A DNA stretch of 16,890 nt, taken from UBA7374 sp965660635 (GTDB lineage: Bacteria > Verrucomicrobiota > Verrucomicrobiia > Opitutales > Coraliomargaritaceae). The stretch is from the NCBI GenBank assembly GCA_965660635.1, contig CBFIAS010000037.1, positions 1 to 16,890 on the forward strand. Direction: 5' to 3'. Made by a program: the position numbers and the translations under genes. Shown piece after piece: positions 8,664 to 16,458 of the stretch. The notes beneath the pieces are model-generated. The model was given only the letters and a program-made list of their open reading frames with translations, had not been told where the DNA came from and did no database searches. Numbering within the stretch: position 1 is the first letter of the stretch; each line of letters starts with the position of its first letter.

Positions 8664-10241
8664 ATGAAGCCATTGGAAACCGCCCCGGTCGATGCCCCGC
8701 TGGCCTACCTGCTGGCCGGGCTGCTCATCGGTTTGCCCCTGGCCGGGGCCTTGCAGGCTCCGCCGGAGATTCTTCTTTTCCTCAGTCTGGCCATCCTCCT
8801 CCGGGCAAGTCGCAAAACCGGGACGAGGCAATGGTATGCGCTCTTCCTGCTTGCCGCGACCCTGGCGGCCTGGGCCTACGGTGAACTCCGCCTGCCTGCT
8901 CCGCCGGATGAGACCGCCCTCCGTCTTCCCCGGCGGGAGGCCCGGCTGGAGCTGGAAATACGGCGCATCTACCAGGAACGCGACCGCTACGGAAAAACCA
9001 GCGGGCTGGCCACTGTTCGGGCCGCGCCCTGGGAGAGCCGCTTGCGCACGGGCAACCGTATCTATTTCCGTTTCTCTCCGGGGGACGGGACGCGCGGATT
9101 TTACGTCGGGCAAAGGCTGCGCTGCAGGGGCTTGCTCAAGCCGGTTCCGGAGGACCCGGAGGGGAGCCGGAGCTTCGCCAGCTACCTGCGCTCGATCGGG
9201 GTGTACCACCGCTTTGAACGCAACGGGGAAATCGAGTGGATGGGGGAGCCGCCGGGCGCGCAGGTCTTCTACCGGGGGATGAACGAGCGCATCCGGGAGG
9301 GCCTGCGGCTGGGTGCTCCGGCGGAAAAGCAACTCGCCGGGGTCTATGCCGCCATGCTGCTGGGCCGGAAGAGCGAGCTGGGCCGCGAACAGAAGGAGGC
9401 CTACAAATCGACCGGGACGATGCACTTCTTCGCCATCAGCGGGCTGCACATCGGCGTGATCGCGATGACTCTGGGGCAGGCCCTGCGCCTGCTGCGGACG
9501 CCGGGCTGGCTGGCCCCCTGGATCGGGCTCTGCGCCCTCTTCCTCTACGTGGGGATCACCGGCGCGTCACCCTCCTCGGTGCGGGCTTTTCTGATGACAG
9601 CGTTCTACTGGGTGGCCTTCGCCTGCCGACGGCAGCGCTCGCCCTTCGCATCGCTCACCGGCTCGGCCGTGCTGGTACTCTGCGTGCTGCCGGAGCAGCT
9701 CTGGAGCGTGGGCTTCCAGTTGTCCTATGCCGTGGTGGCCAGCATCCTGCTCTTCGGTTTGCCGCTCAACCGGCGGCTCGCGCGGATGCTCCGCCCCTAC
9801 CAGTGGCTCCCGGAAGGCAGTTGGACCTGGCGGCAGAGATGCATCGACCGCTGCGTCACGTCGGTTTGCCTGCTCTTCAGCATCAGCCTCTCCGCCTGGC
9901 TGGCCGGGGCGCCCTTCAGCGCGGCCTACTTTGGCATCGTCGCGCCGGGGGCGGTTGTCCTGAACATGCTCCTGGTCAACCTCGCCTCGCTGGTCATTGT
10001 TGGCGGCGTCCTCTCCATCGGTGCGTCCTTGCTCCACCTCGAGCCAGTCGCCGCCTTTATCAACCACGCGGCCTGGGTGAACATCGCCTTGATGGAAGCA
10101 TTGATCGACGGGTTCTCGCGGGTGCCCGGCGCGTTCATCGAATGCGGGGAGTTCCCCAAAGCATGGGCCTATGCCGCGACCGCGCTTTACTTCGCCCTGC
10201 TGCTGCGCCCGCACTTGCGGGCAAGGAGGCCAACCGGATAA
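8664..10241 (+). CDS. comEC: ComEC/Rec2-family DNA-uptake channel, short form
   Basis: This 525-residue polytopic inner-membrane protein belongs to the ComEC/Rec2 family, which carries single-stranded DNA across the membrane in natural transformation. N-terminal hydrophobic segments near residues 10-25 and 30-75 precede a soluble DUF4131-type domain (RREARLELEIRRIYQERDR near 90). The Competence domain follows with the hallmark MHFFAISGLHIG at 253-264 and then about eight hydrophobic segments up to residue 515. The protein stops at RPHLRARRPTG, two bases before the convergent rpmE, so the C-terminal metallo-beta-lactamase domain of the ~750-residue ComEC is absent. No degraded remnant is seen. 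Short ComEC proteins without that domain occur in several phyla, so this need not be a broken gene. No other competence genes lie adjacent. Confidence 0.88.
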   Translation: MKPLETAPVDAPLAYLLAGLLIGLPLAGALQAPPEILLFLSLAILLRASRKTGTRQWYALFLLAATLAAWAYGELRLPAPPDETALRLPRREARLELEIRRIYQERDRYGKTSGLATVRAAPWESRLRTGNRIYFRFSPGDGTRGFYVGQRLRCRGLLKPVPEDPEGSRSFASYLRSIGVYHRFERNGEIEWMGEPPGAQVFYRGMNERIREGLRLGAPAEKQLAGVYAAMLLGRKSELGREQKEAYKSTGTMHFFAISGLHIGVIAMTLGQALRLLRTPGWLAPWIGLCALFLYVGITGASPSSVRAFLMTAFYWVAFACRRQRSPFASLTGSAVLVLCVLPEQLWSVGFQLSYAVVASILLFGLPLNRRLARMLRPYQWLPEGSWTWRQRCIDRCVTSVCLLFSISLSAWLAGAPFSAAYFGIVAPGAVVLNMLLVNLASLVIVGGVLSIGASLLHLEPVAAFINHAAWVNIALMEALIDGFSRVPGAFIECGEFPKAWAYAATALYFALLLRPHLRARRPTG

Positions 10242-10243
10242 GG

Positions 10244-10489
10244 CTAGCGGCGACGACGGAACTTCGACTGGAACTTCTCGACGCGACCGGCGGTGTCAAC
10301 AAAGCGCTTCTCACCGGTGTAGGCGGGATGCGAGTCGGCAGTGATATCGCAAATCACAACCTGGTGCTCGACGCCGTCAATTGACTCGGTCTTGCTGCCG
10401 CGCATGGTGGAGCGGGCCAGGTAGCGGGTGCCGGAAGAGACGTCGACAAAAGCGACGGGATTAAGCTTCGGATGGATATCGGCTTTCAC
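10244..10489 (-). CDS. rpmE: 50S ribosomal protein L31, type B (zinc-independent)
   Basis: This 81-residue protein joins the large ribosomal subunit at the intersubunit bridge. ADIHPKLNPVAFVDVSSGTRYLARSTM and ADSHPAYTGEKRFVDTAGRVEKF are characteristic of the type B (YkgM/RpmE2-like) form. It contains one cysteine only and lacks the CxxC zinc ligands of type A. The start is GTG at 10489, with AAGGA about ten nt upstream. It lies 35 bp downstream of the short L36 gene on the same strand, an arrangement like E. coli ykgM-ykgO. In other bacteria such zinc-free paralogues replace the zinc-binding forms under zinc limitation. Whether type A copies exist in this genome cannot be seen. It is convergent with comEC with a 2-bp gap. 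Confidence 0.93.
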   Translation of the reverse strand: MKADIHPKLNPVAFVDVSSGTRYLARSTMRGSKTESIDGVEHQVVICDITADSHPAYTGEKRFVDTAGRVEKFQSKFRRRR

Positions 10490-10524
10490 GGTGGGAATTC
10501 CTTAAGTGCGGTTCGTCCGGCTGC

Positions 10525-10650
10525 CTAGCCCTGGCGGGCCTTGAAGCGCGGGTTGGTCTTGCAGATCACGTAGACACGCCCCTTGCGACGGACGACTTGG
10601 CAATCCGGATGGCGGTTCTTGAGAGTTTTCAATGAGGAAGCTACTTTCAT
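10525..10650 (-). CDS. rpmJ: 50S ribosomal protein L36, zinc-independent (YkgO-like) form
   Basis: This 41-residue basic protein reads MKVASSLKTLKNRHPDCQ, then RKGRVYVICKTNPRFKARQG. It resembles E. coli YkgO rather than RpmJ: of the four zinc ligands of RpmJ (C11, C14, C27, H33), only the equivalents of two cysteines remain (C17 and C30), and the last His is Phe. The open frame extends 37 codons upstream, but the ATG at 10650 gives the exact family N-terminus. It precedes the type B L31 gene by 35 bp. No clear Shine-Dalgarno is present, and no Zur-box palindrome is evident in the 82-bp gap to yqgE. The symbol is used in the broad sense. Confidence 0.92.
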   Translation of the reverse strand: MKVASSLKTLKNRHPDCQVVRRKGRVYVICKTNPRFKARQG

Positions 10651-10695
10651 GGCGTGTTCAGGAGAATTGGCGAAAAAAGGCCTCCCGCGCCCCCC

Positions 10696-10701
10696 TGTCA
10701 A
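10696..10701 (-). promoter_or_regulatory. Possible -35 box (TTGACA) ahead of rpmJ-rpmE
   Basis: On the minus strand a perfect TTGACA lies 45 nt before the L36 start, in the 82-bp gap after yqgE. The 16-17-nt spacer is very G-rich and leads to a T-run (CTTTTTT) rather than a good TATAAT, so the -10 is unconvincing. It suggests a separate promoter for the ribosomal protein pair. Confidence 0.35.
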
Positions 10702-10732
10702 TGGCAAAGCGCAAGAATAATCCGAAGAGAAA

Positions 10733-11311
10733 TCAATTAATCGAAGGGTCCTCCGGCTCATCCGCCAGCAGGCGCATCTCCGGGCTGACCTCCCCGATCA
10801 GGCTGCGCCACATGGCGTCGCCCTCCACCGTGTCGATGGTCCGGGAGAGCGGGGCAACCAGCCAGGCCCCCTGCTCGCATTCCGCTTCCAACTGGCCCTC
10901 CGACCAGCCGGCATGCCCGAGAAAGCCGCGCAGCTTGAACTCCGGGCTGTTCTCCTGGAGCTTGCCTGCCTTTTCCCCGTCGATCCCGAAGTAGAGCTGG
11001 AAGGAGCTATCCAGCTCCGTCCATTTCCAAGCCGCCAGTATGATCTGCCCCGCGGCCACTGGCCCGCCGGTGTAGAGCGGCGTACCGGCCAGGGCCGACT
11101 TCTCCAGGCCGGCGTCAAACTCCCCGAGCGTGCGGCCTGTCGGATTGTTCAAGACAACTCCCAGACTACCGCCCTCAGCATGGGCGCTGAGCAGGATGAC
11201 CGTCCTGCGGAAACGCGGATCTTCCATCGTCGGGTGGGCCAGCAGCAGGACGCCCGCCGCGAGGTTCACGCCCGGGTGCCCTGGATCCTGTCTCTGGTTG
11301 GCAAAGCGCAT
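10733..11311 (-). CDS. yqgE: YqgE/AlgH family protein (UPF0301, DUF179)
   Basis: This 192-residue protein has the family pattern AGVLLLAHPTMEDPRFRRTVILLSAH near the N-terminus, GVVLNNPTGRTL, TPLYTGGPV and FLGHAGWSEGQLEAE. YqgE/AlgH proteins are small cytoplasmic proteins of unsettled function; the AlgH name comes from a link to alginate regulation in Pseudomonas and should not be read as a function here. I chose the ATG at 11311 because AGGA lies five nt before it. A GTG at 11323 overlapping the dCMP deaminase stop would add four residues. It is the last member of the tight run that begins with the TPR gene. Confidence 0.9.
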   Translation of the reverse strand: MRFANQRQDPGHPGVNLAAGVLLLAHPTMEDPRFRRTVILLSAHAEGGSLGVVLNNPTGRTLGEFDAGLEKSALAGTPLYTGGPVAAGQIILAAWKWTELDSSFQLYFGIDGEKAGKLQENSPEFKLRGFLGHAGWSEGQLEAECEQGAWLVAPLSRTIDTVEGDAMWRSLIGEVSPEMRLLADEPEDPSIN

Positions 11312-11319
11312 GGCATTCC

Positions 11320-11775
11320 TCACAACTGCTCGATGGCCACCCCGCTCTCCCCGAGGATTTCGCCGACCATCGGGTCGTTTTTGTAGTTGTTGCGGTATTT
11401 AATCGTCCGGATGCCCGCGGCCGCCAGGATCTTCGCGCAATTGACGCAGGGAAAGTGCGTGATGTAGATCGTCGCTCCCTCCAGCGGCACGCCCCTGCGC
11501 GCAGCGTCGGACACGGCGTTCTGCTCGGCATGCACCGTGGCCTGCTCGTGACCGTCGCGCACCCGCGAGGTGTGGGGCGCGCCCGGCAGGAAACCGTTGT
11601 AGCCCGCAGCCACCACCCGGTTGCGGTGTGGCCCGCCGGAGACGATGACACAGCCCACCCGCAAGCGCTGGCAACTGGAGCGCGAAGCCATGAGCAAGGC
11701 GGTGGCCATGAAATACTCGTCCCAAGTAGGACGCTCCGGCCAGCCCCCGGTCAAGGCTTCCATATCCTCCAACAT
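11320..11775 (-). CDS. dCMP/cytidine deaminase family protein (ComEB-like)
   Basis: This zinc-dependent deaminase probably converts dCMP to dUMP, supplying thymidylate synthesis in the cytoplasm. The core shows RPTWDEYFMATALLMASRSSC, GCVIV, AGYNGFLPGAPH, the zinc and catalytic motif HAEQNA (His ligand, catalytic Glu) and PCVNCAKIL with two Cys ligands. GYNG-P-G--H is the substrate-loop pattern of deoxycytidylate deaminases. The start is uncertain: ATG codons at 11793, 11775 and 11763 and a TTG at 11823 share the frame. The family normally begins shortly before RPxWDEYF; a GGAGG lies only two nt before 11763, so I list 11775. It stops immediately before yqgE and follows the TonB-like gene closely, so it is probably cotranscribed with an envelope operon to which it has no evident functional tie. 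Confidence 0.87.
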   Translation of the reverse strand: MLEDMEALTGGWPERPTWDEYFMATALLMASRSSCQRLRVGCVIVSGGPHRNRVVAAGYNGFLPGAPHTSRVRDGHEQATVHAEQNAVSDAARRGVPLEGATIYITHFPCVNCAKILAAAGIRTIKYRNNYKNDPMVGEILGESGVAIEQL

Positions 11776-11844
11776 TCTGCTTTCGCCCGTCATTCGGCGA
11801 TAGGTAATGGCGATGCCTCCCAATGGGCAACAGAGAATGCGATC

Positions 11845-12597
11845 TCAGGGAAAAACCCGAACTGAGAGGTAGCCCGCAGGCAAACGGGCCGCCGGGCCGG
11901 GACTTCGCAACCAGCCCAGAGCCGCCAGGTCAAATTCCTCCGCCCCGGAGCTTTGGGCCAGCCGGGGCCGCCCGGTCAACCGCCCGGAGGCATCGACCCG
12001 CACGAGAAAGAGCGCCGGGCGCGCAGCCAGCATTCCACCGGACTCAATCGAAAGGGGAAGCCGCAGCATGGTCTCCTCTGGCCCGTCCAGCAACCGGACC
12101 TCAGCCATGGCGCTGCCCCCAGGCAGGGCTACCGGAAGATCCCCCCCGCGGGCGAACCCTCCGAAGAAATCCCAATAGCGCGAGGCCAGCAGATCCTCTG
12201 GTTCCTGCAAGTCATCCACCGGATCGACCACCAGCGCGACCGGCTCCAAATCCTCCACCAAGTCGATCGCCGGCTCATACTCGGGGAATACCCACTGGCT
12301 GGAACCGCGCTGCCCGAACATGCCGGTGGACGCGCTCCAGCGGGTCGGCACAAAGAGCGGCGCGCTGTCAAAGAGGATAGCCTGTTCCTCCAGTTCGGCC
12401 TCCCCGGAAAAGGCCCGCTCGGAAAGATACTCCAGCAAGGGAGGTGACTCCGCGCTCTCCGGCAGCGGATTGGAGACGATCTGAAAGGCCAGGAAGCCCG
12501 CCAGGTGCACGATTACCCCAGCCACCAGCACCGAAAACAGGAGCGGCGAGAGCAGCCGTCCGGCGCCCCCTTGCTTTGGGCTGTCCACTTTCTCCAT
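11845..12597 (-). CDS. TonB-like energy-transducer protein
   Basis: This 250-residue protein has one N-terminal membrane segment at about 15-41 (LLSPLLFSVLVAGVIVHLAGF) with a histidine inside it (His31). TonB-type anchors carry a conserved His in the same setting. A non-repetitive, acidic and proline-containing middle region (50-160) replaces the usual Pro/Lys-rich linker. The C-terminal domain (about 165-250: LFLVRVDASGRL, SSGAEEFDLAALGWLRS, LSVRVFP) follows the TonB_C pattern. The start at 12597 lies five bp after the exbD stop; the open frame extends 43 codons further into exbD and that part is rejected. It probably couples the ExbB-ExbD motor to a periplasmic or outer-membrane partner. 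Sequence divergence is high, so a search could return only a hypothetical protein. Confidence 0.7.
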   Translation of the reverse strand: MEKVDSPKQGGAGRLLSPLLFSVLVAGVIVHLAGFLAFQIVSNPLPESAESPPLLEYLSERAFSGEAELEEQAILFDSAPLFVPTRWSASTGMFGQRGSSQWVFPEYEPAIDLVEDLEPVALVVDPVDDLQEPEDLLASRYWDFFGGFARGGDLPVALPGGSAMAEVRLLDGPEETMLRLPLSIESGGMLAARPALFLVRVDASGRLTGRPRLAQSSGAEEFDLAALGWLRSPGPAARLPAGYLSVRVFP

Positions 12598-12602
12598 GCC
12601 AG

Positions 12603-13142
12603 CTAGAGGACCTGGAATCCACCCGTTTCCGCGTCGCCCGGCTCCGGGATCAACTCCGGCACCGAATCCAGTTTCTTGCCAGAGAGCTGCACCCGGAGAA
12701 AGCCAGCCGACTCCGCCAGACGGCAAATTTCCAGAAATTGCTCCAGCCCGATGTCGGCCTCCGCCTTGACCAGCAGCACCGTGCGCCGCGACTTGCCGTC
12801 CGGCCCCATGTAGTCGGCGAACGCGCGCTCCAGCGAGTCCGGGTTATAGACGCTGCCGTTGAAGAACAACATGCCCCGGTTCTGCAAAGTCAGGACCGCC
12901 ACCGGTTCACCGCTGGGCTGCATCCGCAAATCCGTCGACGGAAGCGAAACCTCCACACCGGGAACGATGACGAAGCGGGTAAAAATCAGGCTGATGAGCA
13001 GTGCGATCACCACCATGTCCAGAACGGGAACCCAGTCCGGGCGCGACTCCGCCCGCTTCAAGCGGCCCAGCAGGCCAAACGGACTGGTATAGCTGGCTGC
13101 CCCCGGAGCGTCCGCCGGGATCGACTTGCCGCCGTTGCTCAT
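12603..13142 (-). CDS. exbD: ExbD/TolR family biopolymer transport protein
   Basis: This 179-residue protein is the motor partner of ExbB. One membrane segment at 39-57 (PVLDMVVIALLISLIFTRF) contains Asp42, matching the essential proton-carrying Asp25 of E. coli ExbD. A periplasmic domain follows, with PGVEVSLPST, TLQNRGMLFFNGSVYNPDSLERAF and LLVKAEADIGLEQFLEICRLAESAGF. The cytoplasmic N-terminal tail of about 38 residues and the C-terminal extension after 155 are longer than in E. coli ExbD (141 residues). Its ATG overlaps the exbB stop by four bases (ATGA), which suggests translational coupling. With the proton motive force, ExbB-ExbD drives a TonB- or TolA-type transducer, here probably the next gene. 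Confidence 0.92.
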   Translation of the reverse strand: MSNGGKSIPADAPGAASYTSPFGLLGRLKRAESRPDWVPVLDMVVIALLISLIFTRFVIVPGVEVSLPSTDLRMQPSGEPVAVLTLQNRGMLFFNGSVYNPDSLERAFADYMGPDGKSRRTVLLVKAEADIGLEQFLEICRLAESAGFLRVQLSGKKLDSVPELIPEPGDAETGGFQVL

Positions 13143-13804
13143 TGGCTCGTCCCTTCCCCCGCATCTCCCTCCGGGGTGTCCGGAAGATCCGCCGCCTCGG
13201 TGGTGAGGAATTCATAAATGGAGTGGCTGATCCACTCCAGGTCATTGACCAGGGACCGGACCCGCCCGGTCAGGAAATGGTGCCCCAGCGCCGCCATGAT
13301 GGCAATGCCCAGTCCCGTGGCCGAAGTGATCATTGCCTGCGCGAGGTATAAGCTGAAGGCTCCGCTGTCCGCGTTGGCCGCCTCCAGGTGGTGGAGCGCC
13401 CCGACTGCCGCGATCAGCGTGCCGAGAAACCCGAGCAAGGGAGCGATCCGGGCAATCGCGGCGATCGTGCCGATCCGTCGCTCCAGCGCGGGCAATTCCA
13501 CAACAGCAGCAGACTGGATGGCCGCATGGATCGATTCCCGGGACTCCCCCATGTGCAACAACGCCGACTTGACGATCCGCGCCATCGGCCCCGGAGTATC
13601 TTCGCAGAGCGTCAACGCCTCGACCAGACGCTTCTTCCGCACGAGGTTCTTGATCCCGGAGAGAAAGACCTCCGTGTCAATATGCCCCTTGTGCAGGAAG
13701 ATCGCCCGCTCGATGAAAAAGAAAAAACCGAAGACGCTAACAACGAGCAGTGGATACATCACGACTCCACCCTGTTGAATGAATGTGTTGCTGAAAAACT
13801 CCAT
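13139..13804 (-). CDS. exbB: ExbB/TolQ/MotA family proton-channel protein
   Basis: This 221-residue inner-membrane protein has three membrane segments: about 16-37 (MYPLLVVSVFGFFFFIERAIFL), near 120-140 (IAPLLGFLGTLIAAVGAL) and near 155-178 (AMITSATGLGIAIMAALGHHFL). The large cytoplasmic loop between the first and second holds ALTLCEDTPGPMARIVKSALLH. PLLGFLGT and ITSATGLGIAI are the family's conserved pore segments with the polar Thr/Ser positions. It forms a proton-conducting pentamer around ExbD. It starts 26 nt after the TPR stop and overlaps exbD by four bases, so the order TPR-exbB-exbD-tonB-like is an operon by spacing. TolQ would be an alternative name; the TonB-like partner favours Exb. 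Confidence 0.93.
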   Translation of the reverse strand: MEFFSNTFIQQGGVVMYPLLVVSVFGFFFFIERAIFLHKGHIDTEVFLSGIKNLVRKKRLVEALTLCEDTPGPMARIVKSALLHMGESRESIHAAIQSAAVVELPALERRIGTIAAIARIAPLLGFLGTLIAAVGALHHLEAANADSGAFSLYLAQAMITSATGLGIAIMAALGHHFLTGRVRSLVNDLEWISHSIYEFLTTEAADLPDTPEGDAGEGTSQ

Positions 13805-13830
13805 GGCTTCTGGTCGTTGAATTCGTTCCG

Positions 13831-16458
13831 CTATTCGCCGGATGCCTGCAGGCGTTCCGAGCGCTGACGGGCAAGGTTCTGCCCGGGCAGGTTGTAGGCA
13901 AGGATTTTCCGGTAGACCAGCCGGGCTTCCGCCGGTTCACCGCGCTCCTCCAGCCGGCTGCCCAGGTCGAGCAGGGCCCGCGCCATCCAGTAGCGGCCGG
14001 CTCCGCCCAACCGGAGCGCATTCTCCTGGTCCAGCAGCAAGCGGCCCACCGCCAGCGTGCGCACCGCCTCCGCCTCCTCCGGCAGGCCGCGCTTGTCCAG
14101 GATAAAGGCCCACTTGCAGGCCGCCTCCGCCTGGAAATCCACCGGCAGGCCAGGCAAATCCGTTAAGCGCTCGTAGAGCCGGGCCGCCTTCTCCAGCTTG
14201 TCCGCATCCCCCCTCGCCTGGGCCAGCAGGCAGTCCGCCCGAGCCAGCTCCGCGACATACTGCCGGGGATGCTCCGGATAGCGGTTGATCAGGTTCTCGT
14301 AGATGATTTGCGCGCCGGTGAAATCGTTCATCAGGCGGAGCAGGTCGCCCTGCTTCAGCTTGGCGGTGAAGACCAGCGGATCCTCCGGGTAGTTCTCCAC
14401 CAGCGCCTCGAGAATGCGCACCGCCTCTGCGTGGTGATCCGATCCCCGCGACTCCGCCGCGAGGGCCGCCTCCAGCAGCGCCTGCGGCGCCAGCCGGCTC
14501 TGCGGATGCCGCTGCGTCAAAGCCAGCAAGGTCTCCTGCGCCGCCTCCTGATTGCCCGCCACCGCATAGAAATCCGCCTCCAGCAGGAAGGAACGCTCCG
14601 CTGCACCGCTCTCCGCGTGGCTCTCCCGCAGCAGCGATAGCGCCCTCCGGCCACTCTCCGCGTCGCCCGAGTCGAGCAACAGCTCCGCCTGCAGAAGCAG
14701 GGATTCGGTGACCAGCAACCGGGCGTCTTCCGCCTCCAACAAGCCTTCCGGAAAAGACTCGATTCGCGACAAGAGCGCATCCACCCGGGCAGGCAATCCA
14801 TCGGTCAGACCCGCCTTCATCCGCAGGCTGGCCTCCAGCCAGCGCAAGCGCAAATCCAGCGCGGCCGGCACCGAAGCATCTGCGCTCGACTCCAACAGCC
14901 GCCCGACCCGCTCCAGCGCGGTCTCCACATCGCCCCGGGCCTGCAGTGCCCGGGCTAAATTCCACTCCACCTGCCAGCGCTCCAGCACCGGAGCCGAGTC
15001 CGCATTGTCCAGATGCGCGATGGCCGCACCGACCTGCCCGTCCCGCAACTCCGCTGTGGCCAGACGCAGCAAGAGGCCCGCTTCCGCGTCCGACCCGCTG
15101 TTGCGCGCCGAGCGGTAGAAATCCGCTGCGTCCGCGTAATCCCCCTTGAGGAAATAGCAGTCGCCGATCAGGCGGTCGAGCAAACGGCGGCGCCCGCCCG
15201 GCAACTCCCGCTCCCGCAACTGGTTGAGGAAGTCCGCTGCCGCGCGATACTGCGGCGGCGACCGCTGCAATGCGGAAAAGGCGAACATCCGGTAGACATT
15301 GTCAATCTGCTCCAAGCCGGGATACTGCTCCAGCAAAAGCCGCGCGTCTGCCTCCGCCTGCTCCGCGTCGCCCGCCGCCAGGGCCAGCTCGCTCCGCAAG
15401 TAATGCATCTGCCCGAGCAGCGGATGCGCCGCCGCGCCATCGATCATTTCATTCAGGAAATCCGCGAACTCCGCCTTGCCCAGTTCACTCTCCACTCCGG
15501 CCAGCAATTGCAGGGCCGGGAGTGTCGCCCCGCGGTCCTGACCGTTGCGTACCAGTTCCCGCAGGGCCGCGCGCCCCCCTACCGTGTCGATGCCCTGAAG
15601 CAGCACGCGAAGCAGGAGCAGTTGATCCCGTTCCGCAGCGCCGATGCCCGACCGTGGATCGCTCAAGGCCCGGTCGATCCACCGTTCGGCCTCGGCTACG
15701 CGCCCCAGCTGGTGCAACACCACCGCGTGCTCCCGCAGGAAGGAGAAGGCCGCCGGACTGCCCCAGCTCGCCTCCACCTCCCGCCGCAGCGTTTTCGCCA
15801 ATGCCTCGTCCGCCGGGGCCCGGCGGATCGCCTCGCGCAGGGCCAGACTTCGGAAAAACGCCGCCTGCTCCGCGGTAACCGCCACCCCGGCCGCACGCTC
15901 GAAAGCCGCCTCCCGGGAGCCCGGAGCTTCCGGGTTCTCCAGTTCGGCCAGCAGGCCCGTCAACAAATAAAACCACGGCTTGTCTTCCGCCCGCAGGGCC
16001 GGTTCCGCAATCCCGTCCAGGGCCGCCCGCAGGGCCGCCGCATCCACCGCCGAACCGTCCCCGTAGAGAGCCACTGCCCCATAGAGGTGGTGCACATCCG
16101 TGCGTTCGCCCTCCGGCACGGACTCCAGATCCGCCCGGGCCCCGGGAAAATCCTGCCGGGCGATCCGCGCGGCCGCCCGGCCCGCCGCCAGCCGCGCACG
16201 CGTCGCCGCATCCGGCCCGGCCCCGGTCAGCAAGTCCCCGTAGAGGCGCTCAGCCAGCCCGGCCAGCCCGGATTGCAGGGCGCGATCCGCCGCCGACTCC
16301 TTCCACTCGTCGAGAAAGACCCCGCGCGAATAGCCCGGCTCCTCCGGGTTCGCAGTGAGCGGAGCCTGCCCCGGCAGAACCCCGTGCAAAAGCGGTATTG
16401 CGAGCAATAGTCCGGCACCGCGCAGGCAGCGCACAACAGCATGATTTCCAGGCCCCAT
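13831..16458 (-). CDS. Secreted tetratricopeptide-repeat protein of the exb operon
   Basis: The ATG at 16458 gives an 875-residue protein with a signal-like start: a short n-region with Arg, a hydrophobic core GAGLLLAIPLLHGV, then PGQAPL as a possible cleavage region. The remainder is almost all alpha-helical and Ala/Leu/Glu-rich, with many degenerate TPR units. Recognisable examples are GDYADAADFYRSARNSGSDAEAGLLL, AVRILEALVENYPEDPLVFTAKLKQG and GAQIIYENLINRYPEHPRQYVAELARADCLLAQA. The last two resemble the tandem TPRs of YbgF/CpoB and BamD. It probably acts in the periplasm as the partner or scaffold for the ExbB-ExbD-TonB-like complex; this is an inference from gene order. The open frame continues 68 codons upstream through the tRNA-Asp gene, and that extension is not coding. 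A TATAAT overlaps the start codon, so a GTG eight codons on is a possible alternative start. Confidence 0.85.
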   Translation of the reverse strand: MGPGNHAVVRCLRGAGLLLAIPLLHGVLPGQAPLTANPEEPGYSRGVFLDEWKESAADRALQSGLAGLAERLYGDLLTGAGPDAATRARLAAGRAAARIARQDFPGARADLESVPEGERTDVHHLYGAVALYGDGSAVDAAALRAALDGIAEPALRAEDKPWFYLLTGLLAELENPEAPGSREAAFERAAGVAVTAEQAAFFRSLALREAIRRAPADEALAKTLRREVEASWGSPAAFSFLREHAVVLHQLGRVAEAERWIDRALSDPRSGIGAAERDQLLLLRVLLQGIDTVGGRAALRELVRNGQDRGATLPALQLLAGVESELGKAEFADFLNEMIDGAAAHPLLGQMHYLRSELALAAGDAEQAEADARLLLEQYPGLEQIDNVYRMFAFSALQRSPPQYRAAADFLNQLRERELPGGRRRLLDRLIGDCYFLKGDYADAADFYRSARNSGSDAEAGLLLRLATAELRDGQVGAAIAHLDNADSAPVLERWQVEWNLARALQARGDVETALERVGRLLESSADASVPAALDLRLRWLEASLRMKAGLTDGLPARVDALLSRIESFPEGLLEAEDARLLVTESLLLQAELLLDSGDAESGRRALSLLRESHAESGAAERSFLLEADFYAVAGNQEAAQETLLALTQRHPQSRLAPQALLEAALAAESRGSDHHAEAVRILEALVENYPEDPLVFTAKLKQGDLLRLMNDFTGAQIIYENLINRYPEHPRQYVAELARADCLLAQARGDADKLEKAARLYERLTDLPGLPVDFQAEAACKWAFILDKRGLPEEAEAVRTLAVGRLLLDQENALRLGGAGRYWMARALLDLGSRLEERGEPAEARLVYRKILAYNLPGQNLARQRSERLQASGE

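Noticed and set aside
9236..10384. 382-codon plus-strand frame overlapping comEC
   Set aside because: Alternative-frame shadow; it also runs across the convergent rpmE gene.
8664..11775. comEB-comEC competence locus (deaminase near comEC)
   Set aside because: The two genes lie on opposite strands with rpmE, rpmJ and yqgE between them; proximity is probably coincidental.
15013..16410. 465-codon plus-strand frame opposite the TPR gene
   Set aside because: Arg/Gln/Pro-rich shadow of a high-GC gene without recognisable domains.
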